A stretch of DNA of 64,000 bases from Bacteroides stercorirosoris (GTDB lineage Bacteria; Bacteroidota; Bacteroidia; Bacteroidales; Bacteroidaceae): the NCBI RefSeq assembly GCF_900142015.1, contig NZ_FQZN01000025.1, forward strand, positions 1 to 64,000, in the 5' to 3' direction. Shown one piece after another: positions 49,011 through 58,487 of the stretch. The notes under the pieces were generated by a model. It worked only from the letters and a program-made list of their open reading frames with translations, ran no database searches and was not told where the DNA came from. A program made the translations under genes and the position numbers. The first letter of the stretch is position 1; each line of letters begins with the position of its first letter.

Positions 49011-50546
49011 ATGACAGTAACAATACTAGTATCCATTGCCTGTTTCATTATCGGTGGATTTCTGTCGTACATGTTCTTCAAACATGGTTTGAAGTCCAAA
49101 TATGACAACATTCTGAAGGAAGCCGAAACTGAAGCGGAAGTGATTAAGAAGAATAAGCTGCTCGAAGTAAAGGAAAAGTTCCTGAACAAAAAGGCAGACT
49201 TGGAGAAAGAAGTAGCCATCCGCAACCAGAAAATTCAGCAAGCGGAGAACAAGTTGAAACAACGCGAATTGGTGCTGAACCAACGCCAGGAAGAGATACA
49301 GCGCAAGAAATCGGAAGCCGAAGCGGTGAAAGAAAACCTGGAAGCCCAATTAGTGATTATTGATAAGAAGAAGGAAGAACTGGACAAACTGCAACAGCAG
49401 GAAATCGAAAAACTGGAAACCATTTCCGGGCTCTCCGCCGAAGAAGCTAAAGAGCGTATGGTAGAATCTTTGAAAGAGGAAGCCAAAACGCAGGCACAGT
49501 CCTTCATCAACGACATTATGGACGATGCCAAGCTGACTGCAAGCAAGGAAGCCAAACGCATCGTGATACAGTCCATCCAGCGTGTGGCTACGGAAACTGC
49601 CATCGAAAACTCAGTTACCGTATTCCATATAGAATCGGATGAAATCAAAGGCCGCATCATCGGTCGCGAAGGTCGTAATATCCGTGCATTGGAAGCAGCT
49701 ACAGGCGTTGAAATCGTTGTGGATGATACTCCGGAAGCAATCGTTTTGTCAGCCTTCGACCCGGTTCGCCGCGAGATTGCCCGTCTGGCTTTGCACCAGT
49801 TGGTGACTGACGGACGTATCCACCCCGCACGCATCGAAGAAGTAGTTTCCAAAGTGCGCAAGCAAGTGGAAGAAGAAATCATTGAAACCGGTAAACGTAC
49901 CACGATTGACCTCGGTATCCACGGTTTGCATCCTGAATTGATCCGTATTATCGGTAAGATGAAATACCGCTCCTCTTATGGTCAGAACCTGCTGCAGCAT
50001 GCTCGCGAAACAGCCAACCTCTGCGCTGTGATGGCATCGGAACTGGGACTGAACCCGAAGAAAGCCAAACGTGCCGGATTGCTGCATGACATCGGTAAAG
50101 TGCCCGATGAAGAGCCGGAATTGCCGCACGCACTCTATGGTATGAAGCTGGCTGAGAAGTTCAAAGAAAAACCGGACATCTGCAACGCCATTGGTGCTCA
50201 CCATGACGAAGTGGAAATGACAAGCCTTCTGGCACCTATCGTACAGGTATGTGATGCCATCTCAGGTGCACGTCCGGGAGCACGCCGCGAAATCGTTGAG
50301 GCTTACATCAAGCGCCTGAATGATCTGGAGCAGTTGGCAATGTCTTATCCGGGTGTGACAAAGACTTATGCTATCCAAGCAGGTCGTGAGTTGCGCGTAA
50401 TCGTTGGTGCCGACAAGATTGACGACAAGCAGACAGAAAACCTTTCCGGTGAAATAGCGAAGAAGATACAGGATGAGATGACGTATCCGGGACAGGTGAA
50501 AATCACGGTAATCCGTGAGACACGCGCTGTAAGCTATGCGAAGTAA
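49011..50546 (+). CDS. rny: Ribonuclease Y
   Basis: 511 residues from ATG at 49011 (MTVTILVSIACFIIGGF); the frame extends upstream to 48975 inside a hairpin T-tract. Membrane-anchored endoribonuclease that starts mRNA decay. A single N-terminal membrane helix, a long Lys/Glu coiled coil (about 25-195), a KH domain with GRIIGREGRNIRALE, and an HD domain with LLQHARETA and GLLHDIGKV occur in the RNase Y order. It is downstream of zapA but separated by a terminator, as in other Bacteroidetes. Confidence 0.95.
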   Translation: MTVTILVSIACFIIGGFLSYMFFKHGLKSKYDNILKEAETEAEVIKKNKLLEVKEKFLNKKADLEKEVAIRNQKIQQAENKLKQRELVLNQRQEEIQRKKSEAEAVKENLEAQLVIIDKKKEELDKLQQQEIEKLETISGLSAEEAKERMVESLKEEAKTQAQSFINDIMDDAKLTASKEAKRIVIQSIQRVATETAIENSVTVFHIESDEIKGRIIGREGRNIRALEAATGVEIVVDDTPEAIVLSAFDPVRREIARLALHQLVTDGRIHPARIEEVVSKVRKQVEEEIIETGKRTTIDLGIHGLHPELIRIIGKMKYRSSYGQNLLQHARETANLCAVMASELGLNPKKAKRAGLLHDIGKVPDEEPELPHALYGMKLAEKFKEKPDICNAIGAHHDEVEMTSLLAPIVQVCDAISGARPGARREIVEAYIKRLNDLEQLAMSYPGVTKTYAIQAGRELRVIVGADKIDDKQTENLSGEIAKKIQDEMTYPGQVKITVIRETRAVSYAK

Positions 50547-50570
50547 ATTGTAAAGTTTGAAATAGATGAT

Positions 50571-50602
50571 AAGAGGCGGGGAATTGATTCTCCGCCTCTT
50601 TT
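50571..50602 (+). terminator. Terminator of rny
   Basis: AAGAGGCGGGGAA pairs with TTCTCCGCCTCTT around TTGA, followed by TTATTT. It ends the rny transcript. Confidence 0.85.
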
Positions 50603-50725
50603 ATTTCACCACAGAAGACACAGAGTTCACGGAGTTTTTAATATTTTTGCAGAGGTTATCTGTTATTCTTCGCTCAGAATGACAACAGGATAGACATCAT
50701 TATCATTTCTTGCATTATAAAAGTT

Positions 50726-51484
50726 ATGGAGCAATATCAATTTGAAGTTTGTGCCAACTCCGTAGAGAGTTGCCTTGCCGCCCAGGCAGGGGGAGCAAAT
50801 CGGGTGGAGTTATGCGCAGGGATACCGGAAGGCGGTATTACCCCATCCTACGGAGACATTGTTATTGCACGCGAAGTATTGAACAATACTCTGCTGCACG
50901 TCATTATCCGCCCGCGTGGCGGAGATTTTCTGTATTCTCCCATCGAACAGCGCATCATGCTGAAAGATATCAGTAACGCTCACAGGCTGGGAGCGGACGG
51001 ATTAGTATTCGGCTGCCTCACTGCCAAAGGTGATATAGACATACCGTTTATGGAGCAACTTATGGAGGCTTCGCAAGGTATGCCCGTCACCTTCCACCGC
51101 GCCTTTGATGTATGCCGCAATCCACAGGAAGCACTGGAGCAGATTATTGAATTAGGATGCAGCCGTATCCTTACTTCCGGGCAGCAGTCCACGGCAGAAC
51201 AAGGCATCCCTTTGCTGAAAGAGTTGCAGCAACAGGCAGCAGGGCGCATCACCTTACTGGCGGGATGCGGAGTGAACGAAAACAACATTGCCCGCATTGC
51301 TGCCGAAACAGGAATCCGTGAATATCACTTTTCGGCAAGGGAGAATGTAAAAAGTGCCATGACGCACCACAATGAGGCAGTATCTATGGGAGGAACAGTA
51401 CATATAGAAGAGTATTGCCACCCTGTGACTACTGCAAGACGGGTTAGAAAAACGATTGAAGTATTAATAAACAAGGCGGATTAG
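50726..51484 (+). CDS. cutC: CutC-family protein
   Basis: A 252-residue TIM-barrel-type protein. EVCANSVESCLAAQAGGANR, then ELCAGIPEGGITPSYG, IRPRGGDFLYS, TFHRAFDVCRNP and RILTSGQQSTAEQG are all CutC family blocks in order. The family was linked to copper tolerance by name but the biochemical role is disputed. It stands alone, between the rny terminator and a large palindromic repeat. Confidence 0.93.
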   Translation: MEQYQFEVCANSVESCLAAQAGGANRVELCAGIPEGGITPSYGDIVIAREVLNNTLLHVIIRPRGGDFLYSPIEQRIMLKDISNAHRLGADGLVFGCLTAKGDIDIPFMEQLMEASQGMPVTFHRAFDVCRNPQEALEQIIELGCSRILTSGQQSTAEQGIPLLKELQQQAAGRITLLAGCGVNENNIARIAAETGIREYHFSARENVKSAMTHHNEAVSMGGTVHIEEYCHPVTTARRVRKTIEVLINKAD

Positions 51485-51536
51485 TAGTTGATTTTTGTTC
51501 ATTTCTGTAGGGATTTGAACAGAGCAGGCATTCATT

Positions 51537-51739
51537 GCGCAGCTCAAGGCTGAAAGCCTTTTATCTTATAGCCCAGGGCAACGCCCTGGGAATTGAGTAA
51601 TGTTTATCCCTGCGCCCTGTAAGGGCATAACAGTACACACTGGCTTTTGCCCTTACAGGGCGTAAGATTGTGAGGCCATCCATTATCCAGGGCGTTGCCC
51701 TGGGCTATAAGATAAAAGCCTTTCAGGCTTGGGCTGCGC
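51537..51739. repeat. Large palindromic interspersed repeat
   Basis: The outer arm 51537-51589 (AGCCTTTTATCTTATAGCCC then AGGGCAACGCCCTGG) is inverted at 51687-51739 with three or four mismatches out of 53. An inner pair, GCCCTGTAAGGGCA near 51613-51627 and TGCCCTTACAGGGC at 51649-51662, nests inside. No ORF is inside. Similar GCCCTGTAAGGGC elements are scattered through Bacteroidetes genomes as I recall; this one separates convergent cutC and transglutaminase genes. Confidence 0.8.
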
Positions 51740-51842
51740 TAAATCATCATTTGACTCATTACTATACAGATTTGAATCAGTTGACAAAAAAAGGGAACAA
51801 AGTACAGCGCAGCCCCTTGTTCCCTCGTCAACTCCTTATCCC

Positions 51843-54521
51843 TTATAATCCTTTCACCGTTTTCATCAACTGCTCGCCCAGCCCGATGGTATATCCTTGC
51901 GAAACAAACACCACGCGGTTGAAGGTATCAGCGATAATAAAGATAGGCAAACTATTCTTATTCTTTAATTTCATGACTTCGGCTATCTGTTTGGCGACGC
52001 CGTCCGTATCTATACCATATATAATAGTAGAAGGCATACCGGGGAATGATTCTTTAGCAAATCTTCCGGCCTGAGCCTTATCCGGGAAAAGCAACACCAT
52101 CTTTCGTCCCCATTTCTCCAAATCCGCTTTATACACGGCTATGTCACGTAATGCATGGTTGGTAGGTTCCTGATTGACGCCTAATATGCCGACCACAAAA
52201 TAGCCACGTCCGCAAGCTTGTAAGAGACTTTGCTTGGAAGAGGATGTTCCCTTATCCGCCATCGGGGTGAAAAGAGACTCGGAATTGAAGTTTCCGATGA
52301 CTTGCACTTCATCTTTGCTCTCACGCATCACCAGGTCTATTTTCGTTGTCTTTTGCGGCTCGACACTAAAGAAAGTGATATTGGACAGCACTGCACCGCT
52401 AGCCAGACGCGTACCGGTGACCAATACATAGTTTCCGGCATCCAGCGCTGCCCCTTCCTTCAACAGACTGCTCCATGTGGTACCGCTGCCCATATCCGCA
52501 TCGCCTTCTTCATAAGCGAGCAATTGCAAACGTCCCTGCGGAGTGACTTTGGATATAGTGAAATGAGAATAATATTTCGGATTGTCCAATGACTTGGCGG
52601 GTTTGTATCCGGCAATGAGTTTACCTCTCTGCGACCGTGTTCCTTCGGACAGCGCTTTTTCAAAGTTCACATCAATAAGACCTGTATCTTCTATCAATTG
52701 CACTTTACCAGTCACTTCGTCAATACGTGCAGGCATCCCCATGCTGCGAGCCATAGCTACAAAGAAAATATCACGGCTATGAGCGTCTGCCACGCGTGCT
52801 TTCCACACTCCCGCAGGAGAAATGGCCGGGCCACCCAAATTGCAATCTTTCTCCACACGGATATTCTCAGCTACCCACGCTATCAGTTTGGCAGGTTCTT
52901 CCAGATAAATCTGCTCTGTTTCCTGAGAAATCACCTTGTCAAAGAAAGTTTTGTATGGAGTCAGCATCTCGTTACTTATGCGCGGATTGCGTACATATTT
53001 GCGGAAGTTCACAGCACTTGTGCGCACATGAGACAGCATATTTTCTATCAACACCTCCAAACTAACGTCACGAAGATCTTTTGCCGAAATCTGTTGCAAC
53101 AGGTCGATGCCGCCTTTTCTGGAATCCTCAGAACGCAGACGGGTAATGAAGTCTGCAATCACTTTATGATTGCCACGGGAAGCAGCCAGAATCTTCGCCA
53201 CTACATCTGCATCCAGCTTATACTGCTTTGCCAAACGACGGGCAGAATCTTCTGACATGAATGTAGCAACGTAGGCATTGCGAATGGAGTCTTCATGTGC
53301 CAGACGGCGATTGTTTTCGGCACGCTGTTCGGCAGTAACGGCAGGCAGGTCGGCACTTTCTGTGGGCGGAACAACATCAAAGTCGATAATACAGTTATCA
53401 CCGGGAGTTTTATCCAACGCCACGGTCAACTCATTGTCCTTACCAAAAGAGAGTTTGGCGAAACCGAACTTTCCGTCTTTGGATGCCCACACCAGCATGT
53501 CTCCTTTTCCGGCTGTCAGGGCACAGGTACCATCAGCATCGGTCTGCTTGGTTGCTACCGTGTAAAATTCCGCATAGTTGTAGAGTTTAAATTCTACCTG
53601 TGCACCGGAAACGGGATTTCCTTGTCCATCCGTCACTTTTACTTTGGCTTGTGCCGTAGGTGCATAATTATCAATCACATTGATTTCCGTATAGTTGGGG
53701 GTGACAGACATCACTTCTTCTTTTCCTTCATAACGTCCGAACACCTTTGTGTGCATCAACATGCCGCGACTGGCAGGGGCATTGAACCAGCCAAGGTTCA
53801 AAACCGGTTCCGGCTCACAGGCACCCAGGAAATACCATTTGCCATCCGCCCAAGCTTCCACCCAGGCATGGTTATCATCGGTATGCGCCCAACGCGGCGT
53901 ATAAACCTGCCGTGCCGGAATACCTACCGAACGGAGGGCGGCTACCAGAAGCGTGGATTCTTCTCCACAACGACCGTAAGCAGTACGCACAGTTGCCAAC
54001 GGCGAACTGGTACGGGCGTCGGAGGGCATATAGACTGCTTTCTCATGACACCAATGATTTACTTCCAGTATGGCATCATATAGGGAAAGAGACTTCACAC
54101 GGTCTTTCAGCTCATCGTAGAATACAACCCGGGCACTATCCAGATGCTCATTGTTCACCCGTGCCGGAAGCACGAAGTGACGGAATAAATCTTCGGGAAT
54201 AGTCTTTCCCCAAGGCATTTCCTCCGCCGTGCGCCGGGAAGTGCGGATATTCATCAGATGGAACTGTCCGGGATAGTCCGTGATATCTGCCAACGGCATA
54301 TAGGCATAGAGAAACTCCAGAGCTTCCCGCTCATAGGTGGTCAGCGACTCATCGTCCAATATGGTAAACAGTTCTCCTTGCGATAGCATCGTCTGCTTTT
54401 GCTGCAAGTCCTGTTCCACACGGGAACGGTAGGATTCATCAGTTATGAAATGGGATTTTCCACAGGAAGCAAGCAGGCAAAGCAGCCAGCATATTCCGAA
54501 AAGATGTGTAGCTCGTCTCAT
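51843..54521 (-). CDS. Transglutaminase-like lipoprotein
   Basis: An 892-residue lipoprotein with signal peptide and lipobox LLASC (Cys20). A transglutaminase-like core lies around residues 170-230, with catalytic Cys in AYGRCGEES and His in DDNHAWVEAW. An Ig-like or carboxypeptidase-regulatory module follows (VTDGQGNPVSGAQVEF). The rest is long and unassigned, with a C-terminal part resembling a thioredoxin-like domain (NKNSLPIFIIADTFNRVV). It is the last gene of the TonB-receptor operon. Confidence 0.82.
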   Translation of the reverse strand: MRRATHLFGICWLLCLLASCGKSHFITDESYRSRVEQDLQQKQTMLSQGELFTILDDESLTTYEREALEFLYAYMPLADITDYPGQFHLMNIRTSRRTAEEMPWGKTIPEDLFRHFVLPARVNNEHLDSARVVFYDELKDRVKSLSLYDAILEVNHWCHEKAVYMPSDARTSSPLATVRTAYGRCGEESTLLVAALRSVGIPARQVYTPRWAHTDDNHAWVEAWADGKWYFLGACEPEPVLNLGWFNAPASRGMLMHTKVFGRYEGKEEVMSVTPNYTEINVIDNYAPTAQAKVKVTDGQGNPVSGAQVEFKLYNYAEFYTVATKQTDADGTCALTAGKGDMLVWASKDGKFGFAKLSFGKDNELTVALDKTPGDNCIIDFDVVPPTESADLPAVTAEQRAENNRRLAHEDSIRNAYVATFMSEDSARRLAKQYKLDADVVAKILAASRGNHKVIADFITRLRSEDSRKGGIDLLQQISAKDLRDVSLEVLIENMLSHVRTSAVNFRKYVRNPRISNEMLTPYKTFFDKVISQETEQIYLEEPAKLIAWVAENIRVEKDCNLGGPAISPAGVWKARVADAHSRDIFFVAMARSMGMPARIDEVTGKVQLIEDTGLIDVNFEKALSEGTRSQRGKLIAGYKPAKSLDNPKYYSHFTISKVTPQGRLQLLAYEEGDADMGSGTTWSSLLKEGAALDAGNYVLVTGTRLASGAVLSNITFFSVEPQKTTKIDLVMRESKDEVQVIGNFNSESLFTPMADKGTSSSKQSLLQACGRGYFVVGILGVNQEPTNHALRDIAVYKADLEKWGRKMVLLFPDKAQAGRFAKESFPGMPSTIIYGIDTDGVAKQIAEVMKLKNKNSLPIFIIADTFNRVVFVSQGYTIGLGEQLMKTVKGL

Positions 54522-54573
54522 AATACTTATATATTAAGGTGTGAGCTACAAAGTTAAAGAATTATCCGGAAAC

Positions 54574-54993
54574 TCACTTTAAATTTACCACTAAAGTAGT
54601 GTCTGCGGAAAACGTGAAACTGCATTTCTCGTAAGACGGCGGGCCCATGACTCCTTCGGCATCGTTACTAAAACCAAATTTTTCGGTAGGTATGCCGAAA
54701 GCGACAGTATCCAGTTTACCGTTCCCGTTCTCATCCTGATACATGGAGAAAGCGTAGGTGCCTGTGGGGAGGCCCTTGCAAGGAACGGACATCACTTTAT
54801 CTTTTACCTCGACCACAAACCCGGCAAGCGGTTTCTTCATGAATGTTTCCGGGGAATTGTAAATGGCAACGTAGAGTTTCCCGGTTACTTTCTCAATACC
54901 ACGTACTTCCAGAGTAAGATTCTGTGCAGACAGACTTTGAGCAACAAATGCCAAAACGCAAACAAAACTAATAATAAATGCTTTCATGTTCAT
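54574..54993 (-). CDS. Secreted DUF2141 protein
   Basis: A 139-residue protein with a signal peptide (FIISFVCVLAFVAQSLSA). LEVRGIEKVTGKLYVAIYNS, then MYQDENGNGKLDTVAFGIPT are the DUF2141 landmarks. DENGNGKLD may bind calcium. Start could be MKAFII two codons in. It follows the TonB receptor by 28 bp and leads the transglutaminase gene by 52 bp, so all three are probably co-transcribed. Confidence 0.85.
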   Translation of the reverse strand: MNMKAFIISFVCVLAFVAQSLSAQNLTLEVRGIEKVTGKLYVAIYNSPETFMKKPLAGFVVEVKDKVMSVPCKGLPTGTYAFSMYQDENGNGKLDTVAFGIPTEKFGFSNDAEGVMGPPSYEKCSFTFSADTTLVVNLK

Positions 54994-55021
54994 TGTTTTT
55001 TAAAGAGTTAATTTATTGAAT

Positions 55022-56962
55022 TTAGAAATTAGATACATCATAAGCCGCTTTCTTGCCTATCGTGATAAATACACCGATGTAGAAGAAATGGTCACTCGAA
55101 GCCAATATCGCCTTATTATCCACCTTACCGAATTCATTTTTCCGGCAAAGGATATTCGTGGCAGAGGCGTGGATGATAACTTTTTTGCTCGGTAAGAAAG
55201 TCAGTCCCAGATCAAGGCTGTTATAAGGCTTCACTTCATCGTTCATTAGCCCCGGCAAACCGGGATTATGGTAAGGACGGCCGCTACTGAAACGGTTTGT
55301 CAGTCCGACAATCGTCCCTATGCGGGGAATGGAGTATTTCAGAACTACAGATGCGTTATGACGGGTGGCATATTGGGGAGTAGTCAGTTCCGTGTACTCC
55401 TGAAACTTTCTTTTGGAGATATTATAGGTATAAGAAAGCTGGTATTCCAGATTCTTCACCAGCACACGGTCATTGAAAAACAAATCGAACCCCTTGCTAT
55501 GACCGTATCCATTGGAAGTTACCATCTCTGCCATATTCATGTTTCCCTTCTCTATCAATGCCAGGTGGTCGTATTTCTTATAATAAACTTCCGCTTTATA
55601 AAAACACCCTTCACTCCCGAATTGGGCACCTAAGTTATACTGGATGCACGCCTCCGATTTCAGATTCTTACTTTGAGCCAATAATCTATTTATCGGCAAT
55701 TGCGTATACCTCCCTGCCGTAGCAGAAAACACCACATCACCCAAATAGTAATTGACGGACAAGCGGGGTGAGAAATTCATCCGCCGGTTCAATGAAGTAT
55801 ATTCCGTCCGGAAAGAAAGTTCCGCTTTCAGTTGCTCTATGGGATAGTAGGTGACAGAAAGGAAAGCTGCGCTGACGGTAGGACTCATCTCATTGCGGCT
55901 ATCCATTGTACTTGCTTCTTGTATCTGATATTGATAATGGTTTTCGTATCGGCGAATAAAACTCTCCAAGCCCATATCCAGACGGAAAGCCGGAGTAAGG
56001 CGCTTGAAAACTTTCGTCTTTATGTGAAGCTCTTGCTGGCGTTCCATCCAGTCGTCACCGGAAAGCGATACATTCCCTATTTTCTGTTCAAAGAAACCGT
56101 ATGCCGCTCCGGCAAACCAATTCCAGCCTTTAGGAGTTCTTTTGCGAAAAGTAGCATTGACATAGAAATTATTCTCCCCCAAATCAAACAGTCTCCGTTC
56201 CTGCCCTTCATAATTGGAAAAGTCCGTCCGGTCATAACCGAAGTAGATTTTAAAAAGTGTCGTATCGTCCGGATGATAACGGAATTGCGCCGAACCTGTC
56301 ATCAGGCGGTAAGGATCTTCAAAGTCCATTCGCCCCGAATAAATGTGGTCATATACACACAAATCCTGATAATCCAGATTCACGGAAAGGGAACCTTTAT
56401 CGAAAGCCCGTGTGCCTCCGCCGCCGAAACCTACCGTAGAAGCGTTGATGCCCAACTTATTCACCGGACTTTTATCCTTCGTCTCCAAAGGTAACACAGC
56501 CGAAAGCGCTTCTCCATATTCCAAAGGAGCACCGCCCGATTCCAGATTGACCCCACTGAACATAAAAGTGGAATAACGGCCGCGCGCAGGTGAATTTATT
56601 CCCGTAGCAGTATAAGGATTCAGGACATGCATGCCGTCAATGTAAGTTTGCGCTTCGTCACTACTTCCGCCACGCACCAGCAATCTGCCGCTTTCACCTT
56701 GTATTTGTGTACCGGGTAACGTCTGCAATGCATGATACAAATCTCCGTTCGCACCTCCCACCGTCACCAGTTCCACAGGATGCATGTCGCTCCAACGGCT
56801 GTTAGCCACCGGTGTTCTTTTCCCTTTAACCACCACTTCTTTCAAATCTACACTATCATTGTATATTTGCAGAAAGACAGTATCCATCACCACCGTTTGT
56901 GCTTCCAAATGCTGTGTCATCAGCAATGCACCCATACCTAAAAGTAAAATCAATCTTTTCAT
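55022..56962 (-). CDS. TonB-dependent outer membrane receptor
   Basis: A 646-residue outer membrane protein with signal peptide (LLLGMGALLMTQHLEAQ). A plug domain appears at about residues 40-150 (LKEVVVKGKRTPVANSRW, GGSSDEAQTYIDGMHVLNPY), and the remainder alternates as beta-barrel strands with aromatic girdles. It is shorter than SusC-type receptors and lacks the N-terminal CarboxypepD-reg domain, and no SusD neighbour is present. It is preceded by a promoter and by four LytTR-spaced direct repeats at 57029-57111. Confidence 0.9.
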   Translation of the reverse strand: MKRLILLLGMGALLMTQHLEAQTVVMDTVFLQIYNDSVDLKEVVVKGKRTPVANSRWSDMHPVELVTVGGANGDLYHALQTLPGTQIQGESGRLLVRGGSSDEAQTYIDGMHVLNPYTATGINSPARGRYSTFMFSGVNLESGGAPLEYGEALSAVLPLETKDKSPVNKLGINASTVGFGGGGTRAFDKGSLSVNLDYQDLCVYDHIYSGRMDFEDPYRLMTGSAQFRYHPDDTTLFKIYFGYDRTDFSNYEGQERRLFDLGENNFYVNATFRKRTPKGWNWFAGAAYGFFEQKIGNVSLSGDDWMERQQELHIKTKVFKRLTPAFRLDMGLESFIRRYENHYQYQIQEASTMDSRNEMSPTVSAAFLSVTYYPIEQLKAELSFRTEYTSLNRRMNFSPRLSVNYYLGDVVFSATAGRYTQLPINRLLAQSKNLKSEACIQYNLGAQFGSEGCFYKAEVYYKKYDHLALIEKGNMNMAEMVTSNGYGHSKGFDLFFNDRVLVKNLEYQLSYTYNISKRKFQEYTELTTPQYATRHNASVVLKYSIPRIGTIVGLTNRFSSGRPYHNPGLPGLMNDEVKPYNSLDLGLTFLPSKKVIIHASATNILCRKNEFGKVDNKAILASSDHFFYIGVFITIGKKAAYDVSNF

Positions 56963-56991
56963 TTATCTATGTTCTTTACGATTTCCGTCAG

Positions 56992-57019
56992 CAAACATAG
57001 ACCAAGATTCCGGGGCAAA
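56992..57019 (-). promoter_or_regulatory. Promoter of the TonB-receptor operon
   Basis: On the minus strand the -7 box is TATGTTTG (56999-56992) and TTTG lies at 57019-57016, giving 16 bp spacing. It ends 30 bp before the receptor start. Confidence 0.62.
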
Positions 57020-57028
57020 AAAATATCC

Positions 57029-57111
57029 GGGACAAACAGCCCGGATATGTGACAAACAGCATTCCATCTGTGACGAATGGCTGTTTCTATCTCTTTTCTG
57101 TGACGAATGAC
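57029..57111. promoter_or_regulatory. Four direct repeats spaced like LytTR operators
   Basis: GGGACAAACAGC at 57029, GTGACAAACAGC at 57049, GTGACGAATGGC at 57070 and GTGACGAATGAC at 57100 are direct repeats with offsets of 20, 21 and 30 bp, i.e. whole helical turns. They sit immediately upstream of the TonB-receptor -33 box and next to a LytTR gene. LytTR proteins usually bind two short direct repeats about 21 bp apart. Confidence 0.65.
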
Positions 57112-58040
57112 TACCCTTCCGAAGTATCTTCTATCAACGTTTTTACCTCTTTGGAGTAAGCTCTGGAAACAGGAACTTCATCCTTACACCCATCCAAACG
57201 TAAGCGGTACCCCTGCGAGTTTCCATCCACTTTCACCACCGTACTTACATTCACCAGAAACGCCCGGTGGCAACGGACGATAAACGGACAAGCCTCCACC
57301 GCTTCTTCTGCCTGTTTCATCGTAGCGCGCAGCAACCTCTGCTGTATTTTGTTCTCAACACGATAGATAATGCGCACATAGTTTCCCTCCGCTTCCACAT
57401 ACAACAGCGCATCGGCGGGTATCTCCAACATCTCTTTCGTTCCACCGGAAAAGACCAGATGCGCAGGTTTCTCCGTCACCGGACAGCAAACATCATCTTC
57501 CTCCTCAGCTTCCGCTTCTCTCTTTTCTTTCCGAAGGCTTATCTTTTTAGAAAGGGCGAAGTTTATCTCCGTAGCTTCTTTCAGGTTGCGAGTCAGTTGC
57601 AGATTACGGTTCCACATCAAGAAAAACGCAATAGGGAAAGGAGCAAGAATTCCTACCCAGATTACACTGATCAGGAAACCTCTCCAACTCAAAAGATTCC
57701 CTCCGAACCAACAGGCCGTATAAAACCAGTTACCTATCGCAATCAGTAGACAGGCCCCCAACGTTCCCAGCAGTTCTTTCCCTAATGTCCAGTGCTGCTC
57801 ATCATAGTATCGGGGAAGTGCAGCCGGAAGCATATACACAAATACGCTCAACGCCATTGAGGAAACGATGCTATATCCCAATACTATCCAAAACTTATGG
57901 CTCTCCATCATAGAGATGCCGAAAGGCTGCAACAGAAAAAGAATAGTGAATACGATAAAAGAGGGGATTACCACCGCTTTCCATCGCTTCACCAATACCG
58001 GATAAGGGCTATGTAAAAGTGTCAACAACTTATTTATCAT
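57111..58040 (-). CDS. Membrane-bound LytTR transcriptional regulator
   Basis: A 309-residue protein with four membrane helices (about 25-160), a Lys/Glu-rich linker, and a C-terminal LytTR DNA-binding domain at about 200-300: LLYVEAEGNYVRIIY, RCHRAFLVNVSTVVKV and LDGCKDEVPVSRAYSKEV. No receiver or kinase domain, so it senses through its membrane part. It probably drives the TonB-receptor operon, whose promoter lies just beyond its 3' end next to four direct repeats. Confidence 0.88.
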   Translation of the reverse strand: MINKLLTLLHSPYPVLVKRWKAVVIPSFIVFTILFLLQPFGISMMESHKFWIVLGYSIVSSMALSVFVYMLPAALPRYYDEQHWTLGKELLGTLGACLLIAIGNWFYTACWFGGNLLSWRGFLISVIWVGILAPFPIAFFLMWNRNLQLTRNLKEATEINFALSKKISLRKEKREAEAEEEDDVCCPVTEKPAHLVFSGGTKEMLEIPADALLYVEAEGNYVRIIYRVENKIQQRLLRATMKQAEEAVEACPFIVRCHRAFLVNVSTVVKVDGNSQGYRLRLDGCKDEVPVSRAYSKEVKTLIEDTSEG

Positions 58041-58198
58041 CGTAGATTCCTGTTTATAACTTCCATTTCATATAAGATATTACAAAGGTATGCAATATAT
58101 TTGTAATATACAGATGGCAAAACCATGCTTTTTAAGAGATAACTGAAGAAAAAGTGCACATTTTTATGTTATAGAACATATTTCTCGTGAACATTTCG

Positions 58199-58206
58199 TA
58201 TCTTTG
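58199..58206 (+). promoter_or_regulatory. Promoter -7 box of the 46-residue ORF
   Basis: TATCTTTG matches TAnnTTTG and ends 73 bp before the ATG at 58280, leaving a long leader. The -33 element is weak. Confidence 0.5.
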
Positions 58207-58279
58207 CAGCGTTAATAAGATAAAGAAAAAGATGTAAAACCCGCTTTCCGAAATGCGGAAGGCACAAAACAAGACGATT

Positions 58280-58420
58280 ATGAAAAAGAATGCAAATGAA
58301 ATCTTTATGTTACAGTACCGTATTAAACGCTATCAAGCAATGGGAAACGGTGCAATGTGCCAGGCTTTGAATGGCAAACTTCAGAAACTGCTTGCAAAGC
58401 AAGCTAACATTACCATGTAA
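58280..58420 (+). CDS. 46-residue small protein
   Basis: ATG at 58280 reads MKKNANEIFMLQYRIKRYQA then MGNGAMCQALNGKLQKLLA and ends in KQANITM. It is basic and helical, with no membrane segment. It has an own promoter box upstream and a terminator downstream, so it is very likely a transcribed unit. It is divergent from the LytTR gene. No family recognised. It may be a small regulator or DNA-binding protein. Confidence 0.6.
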   Translation: MKKNANEIFMLQYRIKRYQAMGNGAMCQALNGKLQKLLAKQANITM

Positions 58421-58440
58421 ACAACACCTTTAAATAAAAT

Positions 58441-58485
58441 GAAAGAGGGCGGAGAACTGAAAGGTTCTTTGCCCTTTTCTTTTCT
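58441..58485. terminator. Bidirectional terminator between the small ORF and yccF
   Basis: GAAAGAGGGCGGAGAAC pairs with GTTCTTTGCCCTTTTC around TGAAAG, with one internal mismatch, followed by TTTTC on the plus strand and A/T-rich DNA on the other. It serves both convergent genes. Confidence 0.75.
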
Positions 58486-58487
58486 GT

